A program made the position numbers and the translations under genes. Shown one piece after another: positions 16,201 to 23,621 of a stretch of DNA of 36,791 nucleotides; the stretch's first letter is position 1; each line of letters starts with the position of its first letter. The DNA comes from Gammaproteobacteria bacterium (GTDB lineage: Bacteria > Pseudomonadota > Gammaproteobacteria > Pseudomonadales > Pseudomonadaceae): contig CAJCIO010000098.1 of NCBI GenBank assembly GCA_903970465.1, positions 1 through 36,791 of the forward strand. Direction: 5' to 3'. The notes below the pieces were generated by a model. The model ran no database searches and was not told the origin of the DNA. It was given only the letters and a program-made list of their open reading frames with translations.

Positions 16201-16932
16201 CGGGTGCTGGTGGTGGACGATTACCCGCCCAACCGCCTGTTGCTCGATCAGCAACTGAGTTATCTGGGCCATGCGGTGAGGGTGGCCGAGGACGGCGCTG
16301 CTGGCTTCGAACTGTGGCGCAGCGAAACCTTCGATGCGGTGATCACTGACTGCAATATGCCGGAGGGCAATGGCTATGTACTTGCGCGGCAGATTCGCGA
16401 CAGTGAGCGGCAACGCGGGTTGCCGGCGTGCCTGGTCGTCGGTTGTACCGCCAATGCCCAGCCCGAAGAGCGCCAACGCTGCCTGGATGCGGGCATGAAC
16501 GACTGCCTGTTCAAGCCCCTGACCCTGGCGCATCTGGCCGACTGCCTGCGCGAAGTGGTCGCCGGTCAACAACCGCGCGAGACGGCGCAGGTCCTTGATT
16601 TGCGCGAGTTGCGCCGCCTGACAGCGGGGTCCGCGCAAAGCTTCGCGCAGTTGCTCGAAACCCTGGTGGCCTGCCATCGACAGGACCTGCAGCGGCTGGA
16701 TGCCTTGACCGCTGCTGGTGAACTGCAGCAAGTGGCGGATCTGGTGCACAGGATCAGAGGCAGTGCGCGGTTGATCCGTGCCGACAACGTGTTGCAGGCG
16801 TGCGCCTGGTGCGAGGCGTTGGCGGATGACGATCCGCTGGCGTTGGGGGATGCTCTGGCGGCGCTGCGCCAGGCGATGTGCGAGTTGTCGCAGGTGCTGG
16901 AGCAGACCACCGAGTTGGCCCAGGTTTTTTAA
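13264..16932 (+). CDS. unorthodox hybrid sensor histidine kinase, BvgS/EvgS type
   Basis: A 1222-residue inner-membrane sensor. Order of parts: signal peptide (about 1-25), two periplasmic solute-binding type 3 (Venus flytrap) domains (about 70-300 and 315-545), one membrane span (about 555-577), PAS (about 590-705), HisKA with H738 in MSHEIRTPMN, HATPase with N-box NLVGNAIKF, DTGVGI and GTGLGLSI (about 840-955), receiver with D1029 in ITDCNMP, and a C-terminal Hpt domain with H1162 in LVHRIRGSARL. All four phosphorelay residues (His, Asp, His here; Asp in the regulator) are present, so the relay looks intact. BvgS relatives signal through closure of the flytrap domains and are modulated by small molecules; the ligand here is unknown. 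The ATG at 13264 is 3 bases after the regulator stop. Confidence 0.94.
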   Translation: MNLCLSRLMAHAVLGLCFLHAEVRAQSASSPQTSPPVPETLQLLGRSTLNASALVEMDLSADDRRWLWERRTLRLGVSQPDYPPFDMTGSGRDYEGITADYVRLIAELLNLQVAVSRYRNREAALQALQRGEIDLLGTSNSFEVTTANLSLSQAYGVDQTVLVRRVDPSAAQVVQNPRQRLAIVQHYLPDDVLNMLYPDAEVLVYESSLAAMGAVAFGQADLYLGNALGAHFQLGRSLLNNLQLTQVPALRENHFSFAMAPANSRLLGLVNRALQVIDPLERRAILRRWSVEGVVIPRRAEVQLSASERRWMQRHPQVRVLIDEGLLPISYRDEQGRFRGISAHVLDAVGQRTGLVFDVQSSTSLAQMSRSILRGDADLLAALAPSPIREEQLAFSRPYLNSGMVLVTPDASLPPTSLEQLAGKPVAVVQGTFLLDELAERYPQVPLLHAATVGEALALVAQGKACAAVVSLLSARYQLAARYGGELRISASLPVSPANFAFATARGQSELLSIIDKALLSIEPQELEALTHRSQPQVIVADSYWSRHRERVFRMLWAGGALLLLALLWITWLRRQIRRRERAEQALTDQLEFMRVMIDGTPHPIYVRDRQGLLLNCNASYLKALGASREEVIGQPITMTKVVEPQAAQFYQDSYLRVMAQGTPIVEDRKLTLANGTEMTIYHWILPYKASGGQTVGLIAGWIDVTERERLCLAHQQATQEAEAANQAKTHFLATMSHEIRTPMNAVLGMLELALKKADEGRLDRLAIEVAAEAAQGLLDLIGDILDITRIEGGHLQLETRAVALRPWIESVLRVFDAQARHKGLALELQLLGDTHQELTLDPVRLRQVVANLVGNAIKFTEAGYVRVSLDVQPLGREVRIVLCVEDTGVGIAEDEQQHLCEPFVQASNQVVGSRIGTGLGLSISRALCELMGGSLRLHSEPGQGTQVWVTLQASRAAAEPPPISPPIPQAPAKGSRVLRVLVVDDYPPNRLLLDQQLSYLGHAVRVAEDGAAGFELWRSETFDAVITDCNMPEGNGYVLARQIRDSERQRGLPACLVVGCTANAQPEERQRCLDAGMNDCLFKPLTLAHLADCLREVVAGQQPRETAQVLDLRELRRLTAGSAQSFAQLLETLVACHRQDLQRLDALTAAGELQQVADLVHRIRGSARLIRADNVLQACAWCEALADDDPLALGDALAALRQAMCELSQVLEQTTELAQVF

Positions 16933-16947
16933 CCTGAGCCCGTTGCC

Positions 16948-18042
16948 CTAGGCCAGCACTGCCACCGACTTGATCTGCGCCCACACCTGCAGGCCTGGGG
17001 CGATACCCAGTTGCTCCGCTGAATAGCGTGTGATGCGTGCCAGCAGCGGGGAGACGTCGGCTTCCAGACTGACCAGTACATGGGCGGTATTGGCGGCGCT
17101 GACCAGGGCTTTGACGGTGACCGGCAGACGGTTGAGGATGCTGCTCTGGTGTTCCTCCTGCAGGCTGAGGCTCACGTCCCGGGCCTGGATCGCCACCCGC
17201 AGGCGGCTGCCGACTGGCAGGGGCGCATGGGCGATGCGCAGTTGCAGCACGCTGTCGGGCAACGCCAGGTCGAGCAACTGATAGTGTGCGTCAACGCAGG
17301 TCACGCGGCCGTCGATCACTACGCTGGCGTCCTGTTGCTGCGCCAGAGGCAAGTCCAGCCGCGCGAGGGTCGGGGTGATCGGACCGCTGGCCTGCACGCG
17401 GCCATTGTCGAGCAGCACCAGGTGGTCGGCCAGGCGCGCGACCTCGTCCTGGGCGTGACTGACGTAGACCACCGGGATTGCCAGCTCCCGATGCAAGCGC
17501 TCCAGATACGGCAGGATGTCGTTCTTGCGCGCACTGTCGAGGGCCGCCAGGGGCTCGTCCATCAGCAGCAGACCGGGGCTGGTGAGCAGGGCGCGGGCAA
17601 TACCGACGCGCTGGCGCTCACCGCCGGACAGCTCGTCGGGGCGGCGTTGCAGCAGGCCATCGATACCCAGCAACGCGCACGCTTGATCCATCTGCACCTT
17701 GCGCTGTGGGGCGGCTACGCGTCGCCAGCCATACAGCAGATTATCGTGGACCGACAGATGCTCGAACAGGCTTGCTTCCTGAAACACGTAGCCCAGGGCG
17801 CGGCGATGGGGCGGCAGGAATATGCCACGCGCGCTGTCCTGCCAGACCTCGCCAGCCACTTCTATGTAAGCCTCTTCGGCGCGTTCCAGGCCCGCCAGGC
17901 AGCGCAGGCAGGTGGTCTTGCCCGAGCCCGAGGGACCGAACAGGGCGCTGACGCCGGAGCCAGGCAGCTGCAGGTCGACGTTCAGGGCGAAGCCCGGTTT
18001 GTTCAAGCGCAGGCGTGCAACGATTGGGGCAGAGGCGGTCAT
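16948..18042 (-). CDS. modC: molybdate ABC transporter ATP-binding protein ModC
   Basis: A 364-residue ATPase of the molybdate importer. Walker A is GPSGSGKTT (36-44), the ABC signature is LSGGERQR, and Walker B is LLLMDEP followed by LAALD. The last roughly 70 residues form the MOP/TOBE domain typical of ModC, which binds molybdate ([20 protein letters not shown] region). It powers uptake of molybdate for molybdopterin enzymes such as nitrate reductase and formate dehydrogenases. The ATG at 18042 lies 3 bases after the modB stop, so it is the last gene of modABC. It converges on the sensor kinase gene with 15 bases between the annotated ends and no visible terminator between them. Confidence 0.95.
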   Translation of the reverse strand: MTASAPIVARLRLNKPGFALNVDLQLPGSGVSALFGPSGSGKTTCLRCLAGLERAEEAYIEVAGEVWQDSARGIFLPPHRRALGYVFQEASLFEHLSVHDNLLYGWRRVAAPQRKVQMDQACALLGIDGLLQRRPDELSGGERQRVGIARALLTSPGLLLMDEPLAALDSARKNDILPYLERLHRELAIPVVYVSHAQDEVARLADHLVLLDNGRVQASGPITPTLARLDLPLAQQQDASVVIDGRVTCVDAHYQLLDLALPDSVLQLRIAHAPLPVGSRLRVAIQARDVSLSLQEEHQSSILNRLPVTVKALVSAANTAHVLVSLEADVSPLLARITRYSAEQLGIAPGLQVWAQIKSVAVLA

Positions 18043-18045
18043 GAT

Positions 18046-18725
18046 TCAGTTCCACGCGGCTTTGTGGCCGCGGCTGGAGTACAGCGCCAACAGCACCAAA
18101 AACGAAAACACCAGCATCGCCCCGGCCAGCCAGTGAGCCTGTGTGTATTCAAGGGCTTCGACGTGGTCGAAGATCTGTACCGACACCACGCGGGTGCGGT
18201 TGGGAATATTGCCGCCGATCATCAGCACCACGCCGAATTCGCCCACGGTGTGGGCAAAGCCGAGGATGCTGGCAGTGATGAAGCCAGGACGCGCCAGCGG
18301 GATGACCACGCTGAAAAAACAGTCGAGCCTGGACGCACGCAGGGTAGCGGCCACTTCAAGTGGGCGCTGGCCGATGGCGGTAAAGGCGTTCTGCAGCGGC
18401 TGCACCACAAAGGGCATGGAGTAGAGCACCGAGCCGATCACCAGGCCGGCAAAGCTGAACACCACCGTGCCCAGCCCCAAGGCTTGAGTGGTCTGGCCGA
18501 TCAGCCCATGCGGGCCCAGCAGCAACAGCAGGTAAAAGCCGATCACCGTCGGCGGCAACACCAGGGGCAACGCCACGATGGCCCCCACCGGCCCGCGCAG
18601 GCGCGAGCGGGTGTGGGTCAACCACCATGCGATCGGCGTACCGACCAACAGCAGGATCACCGTGGTCAGCGTCGCCAGCTGTAAGGTCAGCCAGATGGCG
18701 GAAAGATCGCTGGCGCTGAATGGCA

Positions 18726-18726
<1 letters not shown>
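18046..18726 (-). CDS. modB: molybdate ABC transporter permease ModB
   Basis: A 226-residue inner-membrane permease. About five membrane spans are visible, starting with [20 protein letters not shown]. The cytoplasmic EAA-type loop that docks on ModC is seen in [24 protein letters not shown] sequence, followed by a GRPG-like ARPGF turn ([20 protein letters not shown]). Length is normal for ModB. Start and stop overlap with modA by one base (TGATG), which indicates coupled translation. The TM family and the position between modA and modC leave little doubt. Confidence 0.95.
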
Positions 18727-19496
<770 letters not shown>

Positions 19497-19505
19497 TTAT
19501 CGAGT

Positions 19506-19529
19506 CGTTATATAAATGAATATATAGCG
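19506..19529 (-). promoter_or_regulatory. ModE operator in front of modA
   Basis: CGTTATATA (19506-19514), six bases, TATATAGCG (19521-19529): an inverted repeat that fits the ModE box known from E. coli. ModE with bound molybdate represses modABC, so this site should shut uptake when molybdate is plentiful. No modE gene is in the window. Confidence 0.8.
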
Positions 19530-19559
19530 AAGCGCCAGCCCCGTGGCGCGATGGCTGTA

Positions 19560-19721
19560 TTACAACGCCTTGCTGACCTTGATGTCCGACACCTTGCTGA
19601 TGTCGTCACCGTGTATGGCCAGCAACGCGGCAGTGGCTTCTTCCAGCGAGCCGCTGTTCAAATGGGCGAAGTCCCAGCGGCGTTCGCCGTCGAGCAGATA
19701 GCGGATCACGTATTTGGTCAC
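19560..19721 (-). CDS. small hypothetical protein, 53 residues
   Basis: A short gene starting at GTG 19721 with AAGG ten bases upstream. The product starts TKYVIRYLLDGERRWDFAH and ends DDISKVSDIKVSKAL. It looks like one compact alpha/beta domain: a first strand, then a helix (SLEEATAALLAIHG), then a final strand. No signal peptide and no named family is recognised. The open frame continues upstream out of the DUF1883 gene, but that part is low in sense and lies in the shadow of the DUF1883 frame, so the short form is preferred. It begins 28 bases after the DUF1883 stop on the same strand, so the two are probably co-transcribed. Confidence 0.65.
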   Translation of the reverse strand: MTKYVIRYLLDGERRWDFAHLNSGSLEEATAALLAIHGDDISKVSDIKVSKAL

Positions 19722-19749
19722 GGTGGCAGTACCTTGAAGCGCCTGGCGC

Positions 19750-20052
19750 TTAACTGAATTTTGACGCCGAGCGGCGCACAATCTTGATCGTATGAGTGAA
19801 CGCAGGCTTGCGCACGGCCGCGGTCGGCTTGGTGCCAGCGGTATCGATGGTGATGTTCCAGAACCCGGTGCTGGGTGCGGTGATGCGCGCCGGGAAGGTA
19901 TCGAAGGCGCCGCCGTGATAGCTGTGACGTCCGCCGTTCTTGAAACTGCGGAAGTTGGCATCGCTCATCAAACGGATGTTGCAGCGCTGGGAGCACACGA
20001 TCACGACCAGGTCGTCTTCGTTGAGGTGTTCGCGCTGGTGGACGAATTTCAT
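19750..20052 (-). CDS. DUF1883 domain-containing protein
   Basis: A 100-residue protein that I recognise as DUF1883 from its opening MKFVHQREHLNEDDLVVI, the middle NFRSFKNGGRHSYHGGAF, and the strand-rich stretch STGFWNITIDTAG. Members are predicted beta-sandwich proteins of unknown function, in some cases attached to other domains. The C-terminal KPAFTHTIKIVRR looks like the closing strand. The ATG at 20052 has GGAG six bases upstream; the open frame extends further but without sense or a ribosome site. It is followed by the 53-residue gene. The divergent lipoprotein gene begins 147 bases away. Confidence 0.78.
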   Translation of the reverse strand: MKFVHQREHLNEDDLVVIVCSQRCNIRLMSDANFRSFKNGGRHSYHGGAFDTFPARITAPSTGFWNITIDTAGTKPTAAVRKPAFTHTIKIVRRSASKFS

Positions 20053-20199
20053 GGAAAGCTCCGAAGCGGTATAACGGGCAAAAGTGCAACAATACCATGA
20101 TGGCACCGGCTCTGGCGCTCGGAGTCGAAAAACCCGCCGGCCTGGGGAGCAAAACTCCACTTGTGCGGTCTGAAGAATTTTTTTGGTATGGAGAAGTAT

Positions 20200-20556
20200 A
20201 TGAAGCGGGTCTGGTGGGGCATGGCGGCGTTGGTATTGCTGGGTGGCTGTACGTCGGTGGGCGAAATCGAACAGTCGCCGGAAACCATGAGCGTGATTTC
20301 CGGGAAGAAACCTCAGGAATACGCGGAATGCGTCATGAACAAGCTGCAGGGATCACGCAAGCCGTCGAAGCTTGAGCCCATTCACAACGGCCTGCGCTTG
20401 ATCGTACCGCAGAAACTGTCCGACGGGCCGGCAGCGGTGATCCTCATCGAAGATCGCTCCAGCGGCAGTTCGATCAAGGTGCACGAGCACCTCAACAATT
20501 TCCCGATGCGCTTCGGCGATGTCCGCAAGGCGGCGGACCAGTGTATTTCCGGATGA
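20200..20556 (+). CDS. putative lipoprotein, 118 residues
   Basis: A small predicted lipoprotein. From the ATG at 20200 it starts MKRVWWGMAALVLLGGCTS, with a lipobox LGGC whose Cys (about residue 17) would be acylated. The start is chosen because GGAG lies six bases before it; an ATG four codons upstream would place the signal less well. The mature part is about 100 residues with strand-like segments (LRLIVPQKLSDGPAAVILI, SIKVHEH) and two Cys (ECVMNK and DQCISG) that may pair in the periplasm. No family is recognised. It is convergent with another lipoprotein gene, with a REP-type hairpin between. Confidence 0.78.
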   Translation: MKRVWWGMAALVLLGGCTSVGEIEQSPETMSVISGKKPQEYAECVMNKLQGSRKPSKLEPIHNGLRLIVPQKLSDGPAAVILIEDRSSGSSIKVHEHLNNFPMRFGDVRKAADQCISG

Positions 20557-20572
20557 TGTGGGTGGCCTGATG

Positions 20573-20611
20573 CGGCCTCTTCGCATGCAAGGCTTGCCTG
20601 CGAAAGGGCCG
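20573..20611. repeat. REP-like palindrome between convergent lipoprotein genes
   Basis: Two 19-base arms (20573-20591 and 20593-20611) match as inverted copies at 16 of 19 positions around a single central base. The inner core TTCGCATGCAAG / CTTGCCTGCGAA differs at one position. The sequence style (GGCTTGCCTGCGAA) is that of Pseudomonas REP elements. Lying between two stops on opposite strands, it could act as a bidirectional terminator. Confidence 0.65.
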
Positions 20612-20625
20612 TCAGCCATTGCGCA

Positions 20626-20904
20626 TCACTTGCAGGTAATCACCATATTGCGGTTCTTGTAGTTACCCAGGTCGGCGGTAATGCTCTGGTCATCGGCTGC
20701 CACCGGCACGCCGTTGCGGTCCAGAATGGTGTAGTGGCCGCTGGCGCAGGAGGTGGCGGCCTTGTCATAGCACTGCTGCCATTTCATGGCTTCGCCGGAG
20801 CAATTGATGCTCAGCCCTTGGCGGCCATCTTTGAGGTAGGTCGGTGAAGCGGTCGCACAGCCGGCCAGGGCCAGGACTGCGATGAGTGCGAAGTGGTTGC
20901 GCAT
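20626..20904 (-). CDS. putative lipoprotein, 92 residues
   Basis: A small predicted lipoprotein with a clean signal: MRNHFALIAVLALAGCATAS, lipobox LAGC, Cys16 as the acylated residue. The mature part of about 76 residues contains four more Cys (INCSG, QQCYDK, TSCASG, VITCK), suggesting two disulfides in the periplasm. The pattern around MKWQQCYDKAATSC, followed by a strand-rich end, is one I have seen in small Pseudomonas lipoproteins of unknown function, but I cannot name a family. It is monocistronic; the 280-base spacer on its 5' side is shared with the divergent galU promoter. Confidence 0.8.
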   Translation of the reverse strand: MRNHFALIAVLALAGCATASPTYLKDGRQGLSINCSGEAMKWQQCYDKAATSCASGHYTILDRNGVPVAADDQSITADLGNYKNRNMVITCK

Positions 20905-21105
20905 GGGAAGCCATCAATGGATAGAGGGGTAGGTGTCTGACGCTTGTAGCGAAGACGATTAGCCTCCGCTGAGTATGGCGTAATGCTATACATTGCGCGT
21001 GGCGGGGTATATAAAAATGATCGGTTCGCCTTCACTGCAAGGTTTTTTTCAGCGCAGTGGAACTATCCCTGTACAGATTTTTCTATTTAACCTGCAGACA
21101 CCACG

Positions 21106-21135
21106 GGCCAGGGCATTGTCATTCGCACCCTGGCC
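21106..21135. promoter_or_regulatory. dyad overlapping the galU promoter, possible operator
   Basis: GGCCAGGG (21106-21113) and CCCTGGCC (21128-21135) form a perfect 8-bp inverted repeat with a 14-base centre. The -35 box proposed for galU falls in the centre and the right arm lies in the -35/-10 spacer. A repressor bound here would block RNA polymerase. No regulator is identified. Confidence 0.4.
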
Positions 21136-21145
21136 TGATTAGACT
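21116..21145 (+). promoter_or_regulatory. sigma-70 promoter of galU
   Basis: TTGTCA (21116-21121), an 18-base spacer, TAGACT (21140-21145). Transcription would start near 21152, giving a leader of about 30 bases with AAGGA before the ATG. The rest of the 280-base spacer (20905-21184) holds no gene that I can support. Confidence 0.5.
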
Positions 21146-21184
21146 GCGCCGAATTCAGCCGCAACGCCCTGTTAAGGACTCCCA

Positions 21185-22024
21185 ATGATCAAAAAATGCC
21201 TGTTCCCCGCAGCCGGTTACGGCACTCGCTTTTTGCCAGCGACCAAAGCCATGCCCAAAGAAATGCTGCCGGTGGTCAACAAGCCACTGATCCAGTACGG
21301 CGTTGAAGAAGCACTGGAAGCTGGTCTGACCCAGATCTCGATCGTGACCGGCCGTGGCAAACGCGCCATCGAAGACCACTTCGACATCATGTACGAGCTC
21401 GAAAACCAGATCAAAGGCACCGACAAGGAAAAATACCTGGTCGGTATCCGCCGCCTGATCGACCAATGCACCTTTTCCTACACCCGTCAGATCGAAATGA
21501 AAGGCCTGGGCCACGCGATCCTCAGCGGTGAGCCATTGATCGGCGACGAACCTTTCGCCGTGGTGCTGGCGGACGACTTGTGCGTCAACCTCGAAGGCGA
21601 CGGCGTGCTGGCGCAAATGGTCAAGCTGTACAACCAGTTCCGCTGCTCCATCGTGGCTATCCAGGAAGTGGACCCGCAGGAAACCAACAAGTACGGCGTG
21701 ATTGCCGGCGACATGATCCGCGAAGACATCTACCGGGTGACCAACATGGTCGAGAAGCCCAAGCCGGAAGACGCGCCATCGAACCTGGCGATCATCGGCC
21801 GCTACATCCTGACCCCGGATATCTTCGACATCATCCGCAACACCGAACCGGGCAAGGGCGGCGAAATCCAGATCACCGACGCACTGATGAAGCAGGCTCA
21901 GGACGGTTGTGTACTGGCCTACAAGTTCAAGGGCAAGCGTTTCGACTGCGGTGGCGCCGAAGGCTACATCGAAGCGACCAACTTCTGCTTCGAGAACTTC
22001 TACAAGACTGGCAAGGCGCTCTAA
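21185..22024 (+). CDS. galU: UTP-glucose-1-phosphate uridylyltransferase
   Basis: A 279-residue nucleotidyltransferase that makes UDP-glucose from UTP and glucose-1-phosphate in the cytoplasm. The nucleotide-binding start AAGYGTRFLPATKAMPKEML is the family signature, followed by LPVVNKPLIQYGVEEA. Further marks are VLADDLC, the metal/nucleotide Asp region, and EKPKPEDAPSNLAIIGRYI, with the Lys-Pro segment that binds the sugar phosphate. Length is exactly in the GalU range. UDP-glucose feeds LPS core, exopolysaccharide and trehalose synthesis, and the pgm fragment at the left edge supplies its substrate. The gene has its own promoter and ends in a strong terminator before gor. Confidence 0.97.
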   Translation: MIKKCLFPAAGYGTRFLPATKAMPKEMLPVVNKPLIQYGVEEALEAGLTQISIVTGRGKRAIEDHFDIMYELENQIKGTDKEKYLVGIRRLIDQCTFSYTRQIEMKGLGHAILSGEPLIGDEPFAVVLADDLCVNLEGDGVLAQMVKLYNQFRCSIVAIQEVDPQETNKYGVIAGDMIREDIYRVTNMVEKPKPEDAPSNLAIIGRYILTPDIFDIIRNTEPGKGGEIQITDALMKQAQDGCVLAYKFKGKRFDCGGAEGYIEATNFCFENFYKTGKAL

Positions 22025-22047
22025 GCGTCTGCAGGTCGCTGGACCCA

Positions 22048-22078
22048 CGCCGCCGATGTCGCCATCGGCGGCGTTTTT
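22048..22078 (+). terminator. rho-independent terminator of galU
   Basis: CGCCGCCGATG (22048-22058) and CATCGGCGGCG (22063-22073) form a perfect 11-bp stem with loop TCGC, followed at once by TTTTT. This is a classical intrinsic terminator, 23 bases after the galU stop. Confidence 0.93.
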
Positions 22079-22135
22079 ATTTGTCTGCCGGGCGCTGCTA
22101 GACTGCGTCACTTGATTACCAGAGGGAACACAGCA

Positions 22136-23491
22136 ATGGCTTACGACTTCGACCTGTTTGTCATCGGTGCCGGCTCCGGCGGGGTCCGCGCTGCGCGTTT
22201 CGCGGCGGGTTTTGGCGCCAAGGTCGCCGTGGTCGAGAGCCGCTACTTGGGCGGTACCTGTGTCAACGTCGGCTGCGTGCCGAAAAAACTGCTGGTGTAC
22301 GGCTCGCATTTCGCCGAGGACTTTGAGCAGGCCAAGGGCTACGGCTGGACTGTCGGCGAGCGCTCGTTCGACTGGCCGACCCTGATCGCGAACAAGAACC
22401 GCGAAATCGAGCGCCTCAACGGCATTTACCGCAAGTTGTTGGTCAACAGCGGTGTGACCTTGCTCGAGGGCCACGGCCATCTGCTGGACCCGCACACTGT
22501 CGAGGTCAACGGCCAGCGTTACAGCGCGGAACGCATCCTCATTGCCACCGGCGGCTGGCCGGTGATCCCCGAGATTCCGGGGCGTGAGTACGCGATCAGC
22601 TCCAACGAGGCGTTTTTTCTCGAACAATTGCCCAAACGCGTCATCGTGGTAGGCGGCGGTTATATCGCTGTCGAGTTCGCCGGTATTTTCAATGGCCTCG
22701 GCGCACAGACCACGCAGCTGTATCGCCGCGAGCTGTTCTTGCGCGGTTTCGATGGCACGGTGCGCACCCATTTGCGCGACGAGATGATCCGCGCCGGGGT
22801 CGACCTGCAGTTCAACGCGGACATCGCCCGCATCGAAAAACAAGCCGACGGCAGCCTCAAGGCAACCCTCAAGGATGGCCGCGAGCTGGAGACTGATTGC
22901 GTGTTCTACGCCACCGGACGTCGGCCGATGCTCGATAACCTGGGGCTGGAAAACACTGGCGTACAGCTCAACGACCAAGGCTTTATCCAGGTCGACGAGT
23001 TGTTCCAGACCACCGAGCCGTCGATCCTCGCCCTGGGTGATGTGATCGGCCGCGTGCAGCTGACCCCGGTCGCGCTGGCTGAAGGCATGGCCGTGGCACG
23101 CAAGTTGTTCAAGCCTGAGCAGTATCGTCCGGTGGATTACCAGCATATTCCCACCGCAGTGTTCAGCCAGCCGCCCATCGGCACCGTGGGGCTGACCGAA
23201 GAGCAGGCTCGAGAGCAGGGCCATCAGGTGACAGTCTTCGAGAGCGATTTTCGCGCCCTCAAGCTGACACTTACCGAGAGCCAGGAACGCACACTGATGA
23301 AACTGGTGGTCGATAGCCAGACCGACAAAGTCCTGGGCTGCCACATGGTCGGCCCGGATGCTGGCGAGATCGTTCAGGGCCTGGCCATCGCGCTCAAGGC
23401 CGGTGCCACCAAGCAGCTGTTCGATGAAACCATCGGTGTGCATCCTACTGCCGCAGAAGAGTTTGTGACCCTGCGCACCCCAAGGTCTTGA
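22136..23491 (+). CDS. gor: glutathione-disulfide reductase
   Basis: A 451-residue flavoenzyme that reduces glutathione disulfide with NADPH in the cytoplasm. The FAD-binding motif GAGSGG is at 11-16. The redox-active disulfide is C42/C47 in [13 protein letters not shown]. The NADPH-binding fold shows [15 protein letters not shown], the second FAD contact is ILALGD, and the C-terminal dimer domain has the catalytic His in [16 protein letters not shown]. Length matches bacterial and plant-type GorA. The ATG at 22136 has AGAGGGA upstream; an earlier in-frame start would extend into the leader. The galU-gor order is common in Pseudomonas. The 130 bases after the gene show no strong terminator. 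Confidence 0.96.
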   Translation: MAYDFDLFVIGAGSGGVRAARFAAGFGAKVAVVESRYLGGTCVNVGCVPKKLLVYGSHFAEDFEQAKGYGWTVGERSFDWPTLIANKNREIERLNGIYRKLLVNSGVTLLEGHGHLLDPHTVEVNGQRYSAERILIATGGWPVIPEIPGREYAISSNEAFFLEQLPKRVIVVGGGYIAVEFAGIFNGLGAQTTQLYRRELFLRGFDGTVRTHLRDEMIRAGVDLQFNADIARIEKQADGSLKATLKDGRELETDCVFYATGRRPMLDNLGLENTGVQLNDQGFIQVDELFQTTEPSILALGDVIGRVQLTPVALAEGMAVARKLFKPEQYRPVDYQHIPTAVFSQPPIGTVGLTEEQAREQGHQVTVFESDFRALKLTLTESQERTLMKLVVDSQTDKVLGCHMVGPDAGEIVQGLAIALKAGATKQLFDETIGVHPTAAEEFVTLRTPRS

Positions 23492-23621
23492 CCCTGCTGC
23501 ATCCGCGCCCGCTAGCACGGATAGGCGGGCCTGACCACCTAGCAGTTCTTGCAGTAGGCAGCCGGCCGCCGCCGCTCTCTAATTCGGCATGGGCATTGCG
23601 CCCAGCCAACGGAGGCGGTCG

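Noticed and set aside
17080..18684. Long plus-strand open frame opposite modC and modB
   Set aside because: Antisense shadow of clear transporter genes, composition rich in Gln, His and Arg, no domain.
21155..23518. Long minus-strand open frame of 787 codons opposite galU and gor
   Set aside because: It lies wholly antisense to two well-recognised genes and crosses a strong terminator. It is an effect of GC-rich codon structure; no domain is seen.
23492..23621. Search for a terminator after gor
   Set aside because: Only a weak 6-bp GCCCGC/GCGGGC pair with a 12-base loop and no U-tract was seen.
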